A stretch of 64,000 nt of DNA from Rhizobium oryzicola (GCF_030504645.1 NZ_JAUKWQ010000002.1:186001-250000); one strand, 5' to 3'; shown: positions 52,610-60,939, numbered from the stretch's first letter. Translations and numbers: made by a program. Notes: generated by a model from the letters alone, not told the origin.

Positions 52610-53635
52610 CTATGCGCGCAATGCCTCCACCAATTCTTCCAGGTCTTGCGGAAGAGGGGCTTCGAATTCCATGACCTCGCCTGTGCGCGGATGCTCGAAC
52701 GCAAGAAGAAACGCGTGCAGCGCCTGCCGGTGGAAGCGGTTCACTACCTTGCGGGCCTCATCGGGCAGGCGGTTTGCCTTGGTCTTGAAGGCAGCGCCAT
52801 AATCCGGATCGCCCAAGAGCGGATGGCCGATATGCGCCATGTGCACGCGGATCTGATGGGTGCGGCCTGTTTCCAACCGGCACTCCACCAGCGAGGCCAA
52901 GGCCGTGCCGTCCTCCTGTTCATAGAAACGCTCCACCACCTCATAATGGGTGATGGCCTCGCGCGCATCCTCGCTGTCCTCGCGCTTGACGGCCCGCTTG
53001 GTGCGGTCGCCGCCGCCACGCCCCAGTGGCGCATCAATCGTGCCGCGCAACTGCTGCGGCCGGCCCCAGATCAGCGCCACATAGGCGCGTTCCAGATCAC
53101 CGGTGCGGCCATGGTCGGCAAACTGCGCCGAGAGATGGCGGTGGGCGATATCGTTCTTTGCAACCACCATCACGCCGCTGGTATCCTTGTCCAGACGATG
53201 CACGACGCCGGGGCGCTTGACCCCGCCGATGCCGGAAAGCGTATCGCCGCAGTGATAGATCAGAGCGTTGACCAGCGTACCCGTCCAGTTGCCGGCGGCC
53301 GGATGCACGACGAGGCCTGCGGGTTTCACGACCACGATGACATCCTCGTCCTCGTAGAGAACGTCGAGTGGAATGTTCTCGCCCTTGGGCTGGGGGTCTT
53401 CCGGCTCCGGCAGAACGAGTTCAACTACGTCGCCGGGCTTCACCTTCTTCTTCGGCTCGGTGCAGGGGGCACCGTTCAAATGCAGCGCACCTTGCTCGAT
53501 CAGCGCCTTGATGCGGCTGCGCGAAAATTCGCCGTCGAGGAGGCTGACGATCCAGGCGTCCACACGGCCTTCGGCATCCTCTCCCGCAGTCAGGACTTTC
53601 CTTGTGCCCTCGGCTTGGCTAAAGGGATCGTTCAT
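52610..53635 (-). CDS. rluD: RluD-family pseudouridine synthase
   Basis: The 341-residue protein starts at MNDPFSQAEGTRKVLTAG. An S4 RNA-binding domain lies near residues 22-80 (RVDAWIVSLLDGEFSRSRIKALIEQG), followed by the pseudouridine synthase domain with catalytic D149 in RPGVVHRLDKDTSG. ETGRTHQIRVHMAHIGHPLLGD follows. It modifies 23S rRNA uridines in the helix 69 loop if it is the RluD orthologue. It is upstream of rpoH on the same strand, and divergent from a small membrane-protein gene. Confidence 0.9.
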   Translation of the reverse strand: MNDPFSQAEGTRKVLTAGEDAEGRVDAWIVSLLDGEFSRSRIKALIEQGALHLNGAPCTEPKKKVKPGDVVELVLPEPEDPQPKGENIPLDVLYEDEDVIVVVKPAGLVVHPAAGNWTGTLVNALIYHCGDTLSGIGGVKRPGVVHRLDKDTSGVMVVAKNDIAHRHLSAQFADHGRTGDLERAYVALIWGRPQQLRGTIDAPLGRGGGDRTKRAVKREDSEDAREAITHYEVVERFYEQEDGTALASLVECRLETGRTHQIRVHMAHIGHPLLGDPDYGAAFKTKANRLPDEARKVVNRFHRQALHAFLLAFEHPRTGEVMEFEAPLPQDLEELVEALRA

Positions 53636-53678
53636 TTTTCTTCTTATCCGTGACGAGAGAGCGAAGGACGCCCGCCCG

Positions 53679-54062
53679 ATGGCCAATGTCGAACCCGAGG
53701 AACAGGACGAAAAGCCGCTCGACCCTGTGATGGAACGTGTCCGCCGCAAGATGGTGCGCCTTCAGATCGTGTCCGCCGGCATCATGTTTATCAGCCTTAT
53801 GGCGGTGTTGGCCGCGGTTGTCTACAAGGTGTCCGGCACTTCCGCCGCCAAGGCGCCGGCAGCCAACACCGCCTTTGCCGTACCCTCGGATCAGCCCCTG
53901 ACGACGGCTGCCCGCCTGCCGGCCGGGTTCGAAGTGGAGCAGGCATCCACTTCAGGCGCGCAGATTACGCTGCTTGGTCGCATCGGTTCCGTGCGCAAGA
54001 TCATCATCTATGATCTGACGGTCGGTCGCGTTGTCGCCGACGTGACGCTGACCAACCAGTGA
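53679..54062 (+). CDS. DUF6476-like small membrane protein
   Basis: The 127-residue protein begins MANVEPEEQDEKPLDPVME and has one membrane helix (LQIVSAGIMFISLMAVLAAVVYKV) near residues 28-50. A short periplasmic beta-rich tail (EVEQASTSGAQITLLGRIG) ends in VADVTLTNQ. Homologues sit between rluD and the SpoU methyltransferase gene in many rhizobia. Function is unknown. The downstream gene starts two bases after its stop. Confidence 0.75.
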   Translation: MANVEPEEQDEKPLDPVMERVRRKMVRLQIVSAGIMFISLMAVLAAVVYKVSGTSAAKAPAANTAFAVPSDQPLTTAARLPAGFEVEQASTSGAQITLLGRIGSVRKIIIYDLTVGRVVADVTLTNQ

Positions 54063-54063
54063 T

Positions 54064-54897
54064 ATGTCCCTGCCGCAGCCGATCCTCATCACTGATGCGG
54101 ACGATCCCCGGATCGCGGAGTTTCGCAACATCCGCGAACGGGATCTGGTCGGGCGGCAGGCAGGCTTCATCGCCGAGGGCACGGTGGTTCTGCGCCTTCT
54201 GGCGGCGGCGCATAATCGTCTGAATCCAAGCTTCGTTGCGGAAAAGATCCTGCTCCTGGAAAACCGGGTCGACGGTGTTTCGGATATCCTGAAACTGTTT
54301 CCGGAAGATGTGCCGGTGTATGTGGCTTCAGCGGCGGTACTGGATGCCATTGCCGGTTTTCATCTGCATCGGGGTGTGCTGGCGCTTGGCCGCCGCGTGA
54401 CGATGCCGACTGCGCAGGACCTGCTTCGCAATGTTTCTGCGCCGGGCCTCATTGCGATTGCCTGCGGCATTTCCAACCACGACAATATCGGTTCGATGTT
54501 TCGCAATGCCGCGGCCTTCGGTGCGGCTGCCGTGCTGCTGGATGAGACCTGCTGCGATCCCCTTTACCGCAAGGCGCTTCGCGTGTCCGTCGGTTCCGTG
54601 CTGACCGTGCCCTTTGCCCGGGGCGGCACGGCAGACGATCTGTTGCGGACGGTGGCGGGAGAGGGGTTCGACATCTGGGCTTTATCGCCGCGCGGGACCG
54701 CCGATGTCCGGGACATCCCGGCCGGTGGCCGCATCGCATTGGTGACGGGGACGGAAGGAACGGGATTGCCGCAGGATATTCTCTCGCGTTTCCGCACCGC
54801 CTCCATTCCGCAGAGACCTGGCCTCGACAGCCTCAACGCCGCCACCGCTACGGGCATCGCGCTTTACGAGATCGCCCGCCGTCAGGGGCTGGTCTGA
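54064..54897 (+). CDS. TrmH/SpoU-family RNA methyltransferase
   Basis: The 277-residue protein has an N-terminal substrate-binding domain and the three SPOUT motifs: NHDNIGSMFRNAAAFG, ALVTGTEGTGLP and SLNAATATGIALYEI. These form the knotted AdoMet site. It should 2'-O-methylate a tRNA or rRNA ribose; the exact target cannot be read. It is coupled to the small membrane-protein gene before it and overlaps the convergent coiled-coil gene by 16 bases. Confidence 0.9.
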   Translation: MSLPQPILITDADDPRIAEFRNIRERDLVGRQAGFIAEGTVVLRLLAAAHNRLNPSFVAEKILLLENRVDGVSDILKLFPEDVPVYVASAAVLDAIAGFHLHRGVLALGRRVTMPTAQDLLRNVSAPGLIAIACGISNHDNIGSMFRNAAAFGAAAVLLDETCCDPLYRKALRVSVGSVLTVPFARGGTADDLLRTVAGEGFDIWALSPRGTADVRDIPAGGRIALVTGTEGTGLPQDILSRFRTASIPQRPGLDSLNAATATGIALYEIARRQGLV

Positions 54898-56093
54898 CGT
54901 TTCCGCCGGTCCTTTTCCAGCGCTTCAATAGCGGTTCGTGACCGCTGCGCCAGGCTGGTGCGGGCACCTGGCTCGCGCGTCTCTTCCGTCTTCAGGTGAG
55001 CTGGGATGGGCGAGGTTTCGCCCTCCTTCAGGGCGGTCAGAGCCACCATGTCGGCGGCGATGGCGGCCAGCTCCCGGCGCAGAACCTCATCACTCGTCTT
55101 GCCCTTTGGCTTGACCAATTGCGCCCCCAGTGCGGTCGCGCGATTGCGGATGTCATCGGACACATCGGCGAAATCCAGAAGAGAGGGTGCCGGTTCCGCA
55201 TCCGTCTGGTCAGTCGAGGCGATATGATCTTCGACCGCGCCCGTTTCCAGGTCTTCCGGTTCGGGAAGTGGATCGTGTGCCTTTCCGTTTGCGGGGCGCC
55301 GCCGCAGCGTCTTCAGATCGGCGGTGACAGTCTTCAGCTTGTCTCGCAGCCGCTCTATTTCCCGATCACGCCGCTCGATTGTCGCCTCACGATCGGCGCG
55401 GGCTGCAAGCTCGCGCGCCATCTTGTCTTCCAACCGGTAGACGCGGTGCTCCTCCTGGGTCAGGCGGTTTTCCGCATCTTTGGCACGGGCTGTCAGAAGC
55501 TTCACATCCGTGCGCAGCGTGTCGCGTTCCTCACGCAGTGCATTGAGACGGAATTTGACGTTCTCTATCTCCGTTTCGCGGGTTGCGAGGTCCACCTTCA
55601 GATTGTCCGCGTCAGCCGTGAGGCGCGTGATCTGCTTGCGCAGAGCTTCAATCTCGTCGTCGCGCGCGATGATCTTCGCTTCGTTTTCCTGGATCGCGTG
55701 GCGAAGCTGCTGGACCAGTGTTTCCTCTCGGCGAAGGCGAGAGCGCAACTCAGCCGATTCGAGACCGCGATCATCCATGGCGGCCACGAGATCATCATTG
55801 ACGGCATGCAGTTCGCCTGCCTCGACCAGCAGCTTGTCATGCTCCAGCTGCAGCTTGATGAACTTGTCTCGCTCCTGGGTCAGCTCCTGCTTGGTGCGGG
55901 CGTTTTCGGCGGCATAGACGGCGCGCGCCATATCTCGCTGTGCCCGCACTTCCGCGGGGCTGATCGGCATCGTCGCCTTGATGCGGTTTTCGGTGTAGAC
56001 CACGATGCGCCGGTGCACTGCGGGTGCCAGGATCATGACCAGCAGCAGGGCGCCAAGGAAGCCCAAGCCAAAGAGTAGCGCGAACTGGATCAC
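54882..56093 (-). CDS. Membrane-anchored coiled-coil protein
   Basis: The 403 residues start with a membrane helix (IQFALLFGLGFLGALLLVMILAP) and then run as a long coiled coil from about 45 to 265, with repeated EIENVKFRLNALREERDTL-like heptads. A charged tail has conserved DVSDDIRNRATALGAQLVKPKG and EVLRRELAAIAADMVALTALKEG. It resembles rhizobial proteins annotated hypothetical with a coiled coil. A structural role under the inner membrane is inferred. Confidence 0.75.
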   Translation of the reverse strand: MIQFALLFGLGFLGALLLVMILAPAVHRRIVVYTENRIKATMPISPAEVRAQRDMARAVYAAENARTKQELTQERDKFIKLQLEHDKLLVEAGELHAVNDDLVAAMDDRGLESAELRSRLRREETLVQQLRHAIQENEAKIIARDDEIEALRKQITRLTADADNLKVDLATRETEIENVKFRLNALREERDTLRTDVKLLTARAKDAENRLTQEEHRVYRLEDKMARELAARADREATIERRDREIERLRDKLKTVTADLKTLRRRPANGKAHDPLPEPEDLETGAVEDHIASTDQTDAEPAPSLLDFADVSDDIRNRATALGAQLVKPKGKTSDEVLRRELAAIAADMVALTALKEGETSPIPAHLKTEETREPGARTSLAQRSRTAIEALEKDRRKRQTSP

Positions 56094-56247
56094 CTTTAGG
56101 CTGCCCCCGAGTTTTGATGGCGCGGTCTGAACGCAGGATTACACGAAACCGCCTGTCGGTCTTGGAAAACCCGCTTGAAGAAATGATATAGGCCAGCCGG
56201 GTGAATGCGCCAGCTGGCCCGTTCGCGTTTGCGACTTTCCGTTGCGA

Positions 56248-56838
56248 TCAGAAGGGATTCCAGGTCGCTTCCTGCGTCAGCTTCAGATAGCCTACATTGA
56301 TTCCGAGACGTGCGCCGATGCCGGTGCGAATCGGTACCAGCACGACGTTGTCGTTGCGAAGCGCGGTCATGCCGACCCCTGCCACCACGAAGGCCGAACC
56401 GCTGACGCCGCCGAAGCGCGTATAGAGGCTCTGGATATCCGGCAGGTTATAGACCAGCATCATGACGCGGGCGCCCTGGCCGCCGTAATCCAGTCCGAGC
56501 GAGGGACCCTGCCAGAAGGTGGGGTGCTGGCCAGCATTCTTCGTGTAAAGCTGGCCTTCGCCATAGGTTAGGCCAGCGATGAAGGCGCCCGAGCCCTCTT
56601 GGCCCAGAATGTAGCCATTGGGTAGACCATATTGCTGGAAGGCACGTTCCACGACCTTGGCAAGTCCACCGCTGGTGGAGCTGAAAAAGCCATTGCCCGC
56701 ATCGACGATTTCCTGGGCGGAGTATTGCGAACTCGATTGCTGCTGCGCAGCTGCCTGCGTTGACGGCACCGCAAGTGCCACTACAGTCAGCAGCATGGCG
56801 AGCAGCCGGGCAAAGGCGAAGTTGGTTTCTAAGCGCAT
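56248..56838 (-). CDS. eipA: EipA-like periplasmic envelope protein (DUF1134)
   Basis: The 196-residue protein has a Sec signal (MLLTVVALAVPSTQAAAQ) and the DUF1134 body: GGLAKVVERAFQQYGLPNGYILGQEGSGAFIAGLTYGEG in parts, then GPSLGLDYGGQGARVMMLVYNLP and TGIGARLGINVGYLKLTQ. Brucella EipA belongs to this family, is periplasmic, supports envelope stress resistance and is activated by CtrA. A CtrA-type box lies 67 bases upstream here and fits that regulation. It is divergent from chpT. Confidence 0.9.
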   Translation of the reverse strand: MRLETNFAFARLLAMLLTVVALAVPSTQAAAQQQSSSQYSAQEIVDAGNGFFSSTSGGLAKVVERAFQQYGLPNGYILGQEGSGAFIAGLTYGEGQLYTKNAGQHPTFWQGPSLGLDYGGQGARVMMLVYNLPDIQSLYTRFGGVSGSAFVVAGVGMTALRNDNVVLVPIRTGIGARLGINVGYLKLTQEATWNPF

Positions 56839-56904
56839 TGGCCTGTCCGTTTCTCCATTTCGTTATGCCTGTCGTCTCGGCGCGATTATCTTGAGGCGTT
56901 CGCG

Positions 56905-56919
56905 TTAACAACCGGTTTA
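56905..56919. promoter_or_regulatory. CtrA-type binding box between eipA and chpT
   Basis: TTAA-CAACCGG-TTTA matches the CtrA consensus TTAA-N7-TTAA at seven of eight positions. It lies 67 bases upstream of eipA and 123 bases upstream of chpT. Confidence 0.6.
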
Positions 56920-57041
56920 CCAAAAATGGTGTCTTTATGGCGACCGCGGAGATAGAAAATGTTCCCGCTCCACCTTCACGCAATATTGCCGTGCTTCAGC
57001 TAGTCCATATTCGAAGCGCTGTTGCAGATCAGGAAGCCAAG

Positions 57042-57692
57042 ATGTCGAAGAACCCGAACCTCACCTTAAGCGGTCCCGATCTGGCGGCGCTCCTCTGCAG
57101 CCGTGTCTGCCATGACGTCATTTCGCCGGTCGGTGCCATCAACAACGGTCTGGAACTCCTGGACGAGGGCGGCGGCTCGGATGCCGACGCGCTTGACCTG
57201 ATCCGTACCTCCGCGATCAACGCCTCCGTTCGCCTGAAATTTGCCCGTCTTGCCTTTGGCGCGTCCGGCTCGGTCGGTGCCTCGATCGACACGGGCGAAG
57301 CGGAAAAGGCAGCCAAGGATTTCGCCATCGCCGAAAAGAAGACGGAAGTGACATGGAGCGGCCCGCGCGCCATCATTCCGAAGAACCGCGTCAAGCTGCT
57401 GCTGAACCTGTTCTCGGTCGCCTATGGCGCCATTCCGCGTGGCGGCTCGCTGGATATCGTTCTGGAAAATCCCGAAGGTGACGCCCGCTTCAGCATCACG
57501 GCCAAGGGGCGCATGCTGCGCGTGCCGCCGAAGTTCCTGGAAATCTGCAACGGCACGCTGGAAGAAGCTGTCGATGCCCATTCCATCCAGCCCTATTACA
57601 CGGTTCTCCTCGCGGATGAATGCGGCATGGAACTAAAGCATGTGGTGTCTGAAGACCGCATCACCTTTATCGCGGAAACCCCAATCGTCTGA
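57042..57692 (+). CDS. chpT: Histidine phosphotransferase ChpT
   Basis: The 216-residue protein has the dimeric phosphotransferase helix with H24 in SRVCHDVISPVGAINNGLELL and a degenerate ATPase-like C-terminal domain (PKNRVKLLLNLFSVAYGAIPRGG). This is the ChpT type that relays phosphate from CckA to CtrA and CpdR. The start at MSKNPNLTL has AGGAAG seven bases before the ATG. It sits two genes from ctrA and next to an orphan receiver, which fits the phosphorelay assignment. Confidence 0.93.
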   Translation: MSKNPNLTLSGPDLAALLCSRVCHDVISPVGAINNGLELLDEGGGSDADALDLIRTSAINASVRLKFARLAFGASGSVGASIDTGEAEKAAKDFAIAEKKTEVTWSGPRAIIPKNRVKLLLNLFSVAYGAIPRGGSLDIVLENPEGDARFSITAKGRMLRVPPKFLEICNGTLEEAVDAHSIQPYYTVLLADECGMELKHVVSEDRITFIAETPIV

Positions 57693-57784
57693 GTTGTGAT
57701 CTGCCGGTAACGCTTCGTTAGGCTGCTCGCCCTATTCTTCAAGTTCGTATCCGCGCCAGTCGCGAAGGGCCACGGGAGAGATAG

Positions 57785-58147
57785 ATGCAGCGCCTGATGA
57801 TTGCCGACAGTTCCGACATTGTTCGCACAGTCGCCAAGCGCATTCTCTCCGAAATCGGCTTTCTGGTGGTGGAAGCTTCCGGCGAGCGCGAGGCGTTCAT
57901 GCGTTGCCAGGCGGATATGCCCGCCATTCTGATTGTCGATGCGGCGCTTGAAGGTGCCCTCGATCTGATTGCACGGGTGCGTGAACTGCCGACCGGCAAC
58001 AAGGTGCGCATCTACTACTGCGTCATCGAAGCCGATCTGAAGAAGATGATGCAGGGCAAGCGGGCAGGGGCCGATGACTTCCTGCTGAAGCCGTTCGACC
58101 GAAAGATCTTGTCGGCTGTGTTTGCCAATCTGTCGGCCGCGGCGTGA
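57785..58147 (+). CDS. Single-domain receiver protein, partly degenerate
   Basis: The 120-residue receiver domain stands alone. It has the acidic pair region ADSSDIVR (D8, D11), the phospho-acceptor D52 in LIVDAAL and K102 in LLKPF. The conserved Thr/Ser position reads YYCVIE, so the switch residue is Cys or Val. That would alter or bias phosphorylation-dependent signalling. It lies between chpT and ctrA. It differs from CpdR in sequence, so I do not name it. It may accept phosphate from ChpT or act as a sink. Confidence 0.85.
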   Translation: MQRLMIADSSDIVRTVAKRILSEIGFLVVEASGEREAFMRCQADMPAILIVDAALEGALDLIARVRELPTGNKVRIYYCVIEADLKKMMQGKRAGADDFLLKPFDRKILSAVFANLSAAA

Positions 58148-58168
58148 AGGCTTAGCTCCGCACGATTA

Positions 58169-58373
58169 CCCCCTCTGTCCTGCTACTGTTGGGCGAGCCA
58201 TGCGTCTCGCCCCGTCCTTCGGACCTCGCCACAAGGGGCGACTCGCGGCACCGTTCCGATCTTCGGAGAGCTTACCTTACCCGTTTTCGCTTCACGACTT
58301 GATGGAGGAAGCGAGCGGGTACCCGTTCTGCTGATCTCCTCCTGTGTGGGAGATGGTTGCAGACTAGAGGGGC
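58169..58373. repeat. RIME-like mosaic repeat, copy 5 (degenerate)
   Basis: It starts CCCCCTCTGTCCTGCTACTG and shares with copy 2 the GAGCCATGCGTCTCGCCCC and GTCCTTCGGAC segment. The right side CTCCTCCTGTGTGGGAG is decayed and ends AGACTAGAGGGGCG. It fills most of the gap between the receiver gene and ctrA. Confidence 0.7.
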
Positions 58374-58416
58374 GCCATCACGAACATCCCAAATTGCGCC
58401 GTTCTCGCCAAACGCA

Positions 58417-58445
58417 AAAACGCCCGCGACGGGCGCGAGCGTTTT
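58417..58445 (-). terminator. Intrinsic terminator of ctrA
   Basis: On the minus strand AAAACGCTCGCG pairs with CGCGGGCGTTTT around a 5-base loop (one G-T pair), followed by a T. It lies 31 bases after the ctrA stop. Confidence 0.82.
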
Positions 58446-58476
58446 CGGAAGATTGCGGATTTCTCGAAGGCTGGGG

Positions 58477-59178
58477 TCAGGCCGTCTCAGCGTATTCGCC
58501 ACCATCCGGCTCGCGCAGCACGTAGCCACGGCCCCAGACGGTTTCGATGTAGTTTGCGCCACCGGCAGCGTTGGCAAGCTTCTTGCGCAGCTTGCAGATG
58601 AAGACGTCGATGATCTTCAATTCCGGTTCGTCCATGCCGCCATACAGGTGGTTGAGGAACATTTCCTTCGTCAGCGTCGTGCCCTTGCGCAGCGAGAGCA
58701 GCTCCAGCATCTGGTATTCTTTGCCGGTGAGGTGAACGCGCTGGCCACCCACTTCGACAGTCTTTGCATCCAGGTTGACGATCAGTTCGCCGGTGACGAT
58801 GATCGATTGGGCATGACCCTTGGAACGGCGAACGATGGCGTGGATGCGTGCCACCAGTTCGTCCTTGTGGAAGGGCTTGGTCATGTAATCGTCGGCGCCG
58901 AAGCCGAGACCGCGAACCTTGTCCTCGATGCCGGCCATGCCGGACAGGATGAGGATCGGTGTTTTCACTTTCGACAGGCGCAGCGTGCGCAGAACCTCGT
59001 AGCCGGACATGTCCGGCAGGTTCAGGTCGAGCAGAATGATGTCGTAGTCGTATAGCTTGCCGAGATCGACGCCCTCTTCACCGAGGTCCGTCGTATAAAC
59101 GTTGAAGCTTTCCGACTTCAGCATCAGCTCGATGCTCTGGGCAGTCGCGCTGTCGTCTTCAATGAGTAGAACCCGCAT
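58477..59178 (-). CDS. ctrA: Cell cycle master regulator CtrA
   Basis: The 233-residue OmpR-type response regulator has phospho-acceptor D51 in [18 protein letters not shown] in [10 protein letters not shown] and the winged helix of CtrA ([53 protein letters not shown], in parts). Near-identity to the family is clear. The C-terminus EYAETA ends in two alanine-type residues as needed for ClpXP turnover. It controls flagellar, division and replication genes. Upstream it has GAnTC sites and a CtrA box. fliJ and chpT flank it. Confidence 0.97.
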   Translation of the reverse strand: MRVLLIEDDSATAQSIELMLKSESFNVYTTDLGEEGVDLGKLYDYDIILLDLNLPDMSGYEVLRTLRLSKVKTPILILSGMAGIEDKVRGLGFGADDYMTKPFHKDELVARIHAIVRRSKGHAQSIIVTGELIVNLDAKTVEVGGQRVHLTGKEYQMLELLSLRKGTTLTKEMFLNHLYGGMDEPELKIIDVFICKLRKKLANAAGGANYIETVWGRGYVLREPDGGEYAETA

Positions 59179-59283
59179 AATTATCCCCTTTACCGCCGCG
59201 CTAGGTTGTTCGATGCCCCCGACGCGAAACGGATCCAGACGTTGCCTGATTTGGAAGCTGACACCAATTGGTTAACAAACTCT

Positions 59284-59412
59284 GACTCCCTTTGGCAAGG
59301 TACAGGAATTCGTTAAGCAAGACTGGTATTCGCCTGATTTATCATGAGAATTCGCCAGCGCCATACCTGAATCTATCTGTGAGGAAATCCTCGCAAGTGA
59401 TTCATACGACTC
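59284..59412. promoter_or_regulatory. Cluster of GAnTC (CcrM) sites in the ctrA upstream region
   Basis: Four GAnTC sequences (GACTC 59284-59288, GAATC 59369-59373, GATTC 59399-59403 and GACTC 59408-59412) lie within 129 bases, 105-235 bases upstream of ctrA. About 0.5 would be expected by chance. CcrM methylation state is known to affect ctrA promoter activity in this group. Confidence 0.55.
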
Positions 59413-59444
59413 ATCATTGTCGTCGGCCGAAATCGGCCATGGCA

Positions 59445-59459
59445 TTTACGGACCCTTAA
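59445..59459. promoter_or_regulatory. CtrA-type box between ctrA and fliJ
   Basis: TTTA-CGGACCC-TTAA matches the consensus at seven of eight positions. It lies 161 bases before fliJ and 267 bases from ctrA. It partly overlaps the left arm of a CATTTACGG..CCGTAAATG inverted repeat (59443-59451 and 59486-59494). Confidence 0.5.
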
Positions 59460-59619
59460 AAGATCGTCCCTATCATTAACGATGCCCGTAAATGAAAGGT
59501 TACCGCGCGGGTACAATTTCTTAACGGCGCGGCAATTTTTCAGTCCCAACTGTTACAGCCAGGACACAGGGTTGATTTTGAAAATAGCCGGGGTCTCGCT
59601 ATCCACGGGAGTATTGCGT

Positions 59620-59970
59620 ATGAAGACGCGTGACAGCCTAGTGCGCCTGAAAGAATTTCAGGTGAACGAAAAGCGCCGCCAATTGCAGCAGTTGCAGCTA
59701 ATGATGGCGGAATTTGATAGAATGGCGAAGGAGCTGGAGCACCAGATCACGCTGGAGGAGAAGAAGTCGGGCATCACGGACCCGAATCACTTCGCCTATC
59801 CAACCTTTGCCAAGGCCGCGCGTCAGCGGGCCGATAATTTGCAGGTTTCCATTCGGGAATTGCGGGTTCAGCAGGACGCCGCAGAACTGGCGCTTGAAGA
59901 AGCCCAGGCCGATCTTGCAAAGGCGACAGCCCTTGAGGAACGAGACGGATCTTTGCGCGCCCGCGCCTGA
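59620..59970 (+). CDS. fliJ: FliJ-like flagellar export protein
   Basis: The 116-residue protein starts at MKTRDSLVRLKEFQVNEKRRQLQQ and is helical throughout, with heptad patterns (MMAEFDRMAKELEHQITLEEKK, LEEAQADLAKATALEE). It has the HFAYPTFAKAARQRADNL segment seen in alphaproteobacterial FliJ-like proteins. FliJ is a coiled-coil stalk in the flagellar type III ATPase complex. The position next to ctrA, which controls flagellar genes, fits. fliI is not in the window. The identification rests on pattern and context, so the name is provisional. Confidence 0.75.
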   Translation: MKTRDSLVRLKEFQVNEKRRQLQQLQLMMAEFDRMAKELEHQITLEEKKSGITDPNHFAYPTFAKAARQRADNLQVSIRELRVQQDAAELALEEAQADLAKATALEERDGSLRARA

Positions 59971-60043
59971 CGTTCCGCCTTCGCATCTCCCGGTCGCGGT
60001 TCACGCGGGTCATTACCCGCGTCGAACATGCTTGCAAAAATTT

Positions 60044-60325
60044 TCAGTGCTGAATTACATCCGCCCAATCCGGATGCCGCTCGACCTGTGCCTTGAAGAA
60101 AGGGCAGAGCGGAATGATCTTCCATCCCCCTGAACGCGCCTGCTCGACGGCATGAACAGACAACGCCTGACCGACGCCCTTGCCGCGAAGTGCGTCATCC
60201 ACACCGGTGTGATCGATGATGATCAGGTGAGGGGAGGCCCTCGAATAAGTCATCTCCCCGAAATGACCCTCCAGCTCGGCGACATAGCGCCCGCCCGAAC
60301 CTGATGTTTCCTCGGTAATCTGCAT
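60044..60325 (-). CDS. YjdJ/Gcn5-type small acetyltransferase
   Basis: The 93-residue protein starts at MQITEETSGSGGRYVAELEG with AGGAG eight bases before the ATG. It has the small single-domain form of the GNAT fold: EMTYSRASPHLIIIDHTGVDDALRGKGVGQALSVHAVEQAR, in parts, which contains the RGKGVGQAL acetyl-CoA loop, and PLCPFFKAQVERHPDW. This matches the YjdJ-like or GCN5-related group. The acceptor is unknown. Confidence 0.86.
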   Translation of the reverse strand: MQITEETSGSGGRYVAELEGHFGEMTYSRASPHLIIIDHTGVDDALRGKGVGQALSVHAVEQARSGGWKIIPLCPFFKAQVERHPDWADVIQH

Positions 60326-60426
60326 AAGGCCGCTCCTGCCATTCTTCATGATGAAGCTATCATGTAGAAAACAGGTAGGTCAGATGCCAGATATACGCGA
60401 GGATATTCCGACCTTCAGGTGAGGAC

Positions 60427-60870
60427 ATGATGCGCAAGTCGCTGATCGCAATTGCTGCATTCTGTCTGATCCTGGGGCTGACGCTGCCCGTGATGCAGTT
60501 CGACCGGCTGTTCTTTTTCATTGAGACGCCATCGGTCGTGGGCTTGGTCAAGGGCCTGTGGACGGGCGGGGATCTGGCACTGGCAATCCTGATTGCGCTC
60601 TTTTCGATCGTCTTCCCGGTGGCAAAGCTTGCCGTGCTGGCCACACTGGAGGTTCGAGGGGGCGCGCTGGCCCCCTGGCTCAGGCAAACGCTGCCGCATC
60701 TGTCGAAGTGGTCTATGCTCGACGTGATGGTGGTGGCGCTTGCGATCTTCGCGGCAAAGACCAGCGGGCTGGCTACGGCGGTTTCCCAACCGGGCCTCTG
60801 GTTCTACGCCGCCTCTGCGGTCATCTCGGGAATATTGAGTGCATGGCTACCCTCGGAGAGACGAGGATGA
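60427..60870 (+). CDS. Paraquat-inducible protein A-like membrane protein
   Basis: The 147-residue protein has four predicted membrane helices and PqiA-type segments: LILGLTLPVMQFDRLFFF at the start, LALAILIALFSIVFPVAKL, and MLDVMVVALAIFAAK. It is a single-domain PqiA, without the zinc-binding cysteines of E. coli PqiA. PqiA proteins support MCE-linked lipid transport in some bacteria, but no mce genes are seen here. The start could be either of two adjacent ATGs. Confidence 0.8.
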   Translation: MMRKSLIAIAAFCLILGLTLPVMQFDRLFFFIETPSVVGLVKGLWTGGDLALAILIALFSIVFPVAKLAVLATLEVRGGALAPWLRQTLPHLSKWSMLDVMVVALAIFAAKTSGLATAVSQPGLWFYAASAVISGILSAWLPSERRG

Positions 60871-60939
60871 GGGCAGCTGTCATGCGAAAAGATCCCTGGA
60901 AGTTTCCCCCAAGGACCTTGATGGGCGGGGTCAGTACAC

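Noticed and set aside
56191..56219. GGCCAGC..GCTGGCC inverted repeat after eipA as a terminator
   Set aside because: The spacer is 15 bases and there is no T-run on the relevant strand; it may still be a weak 3'-end structure but is not called.
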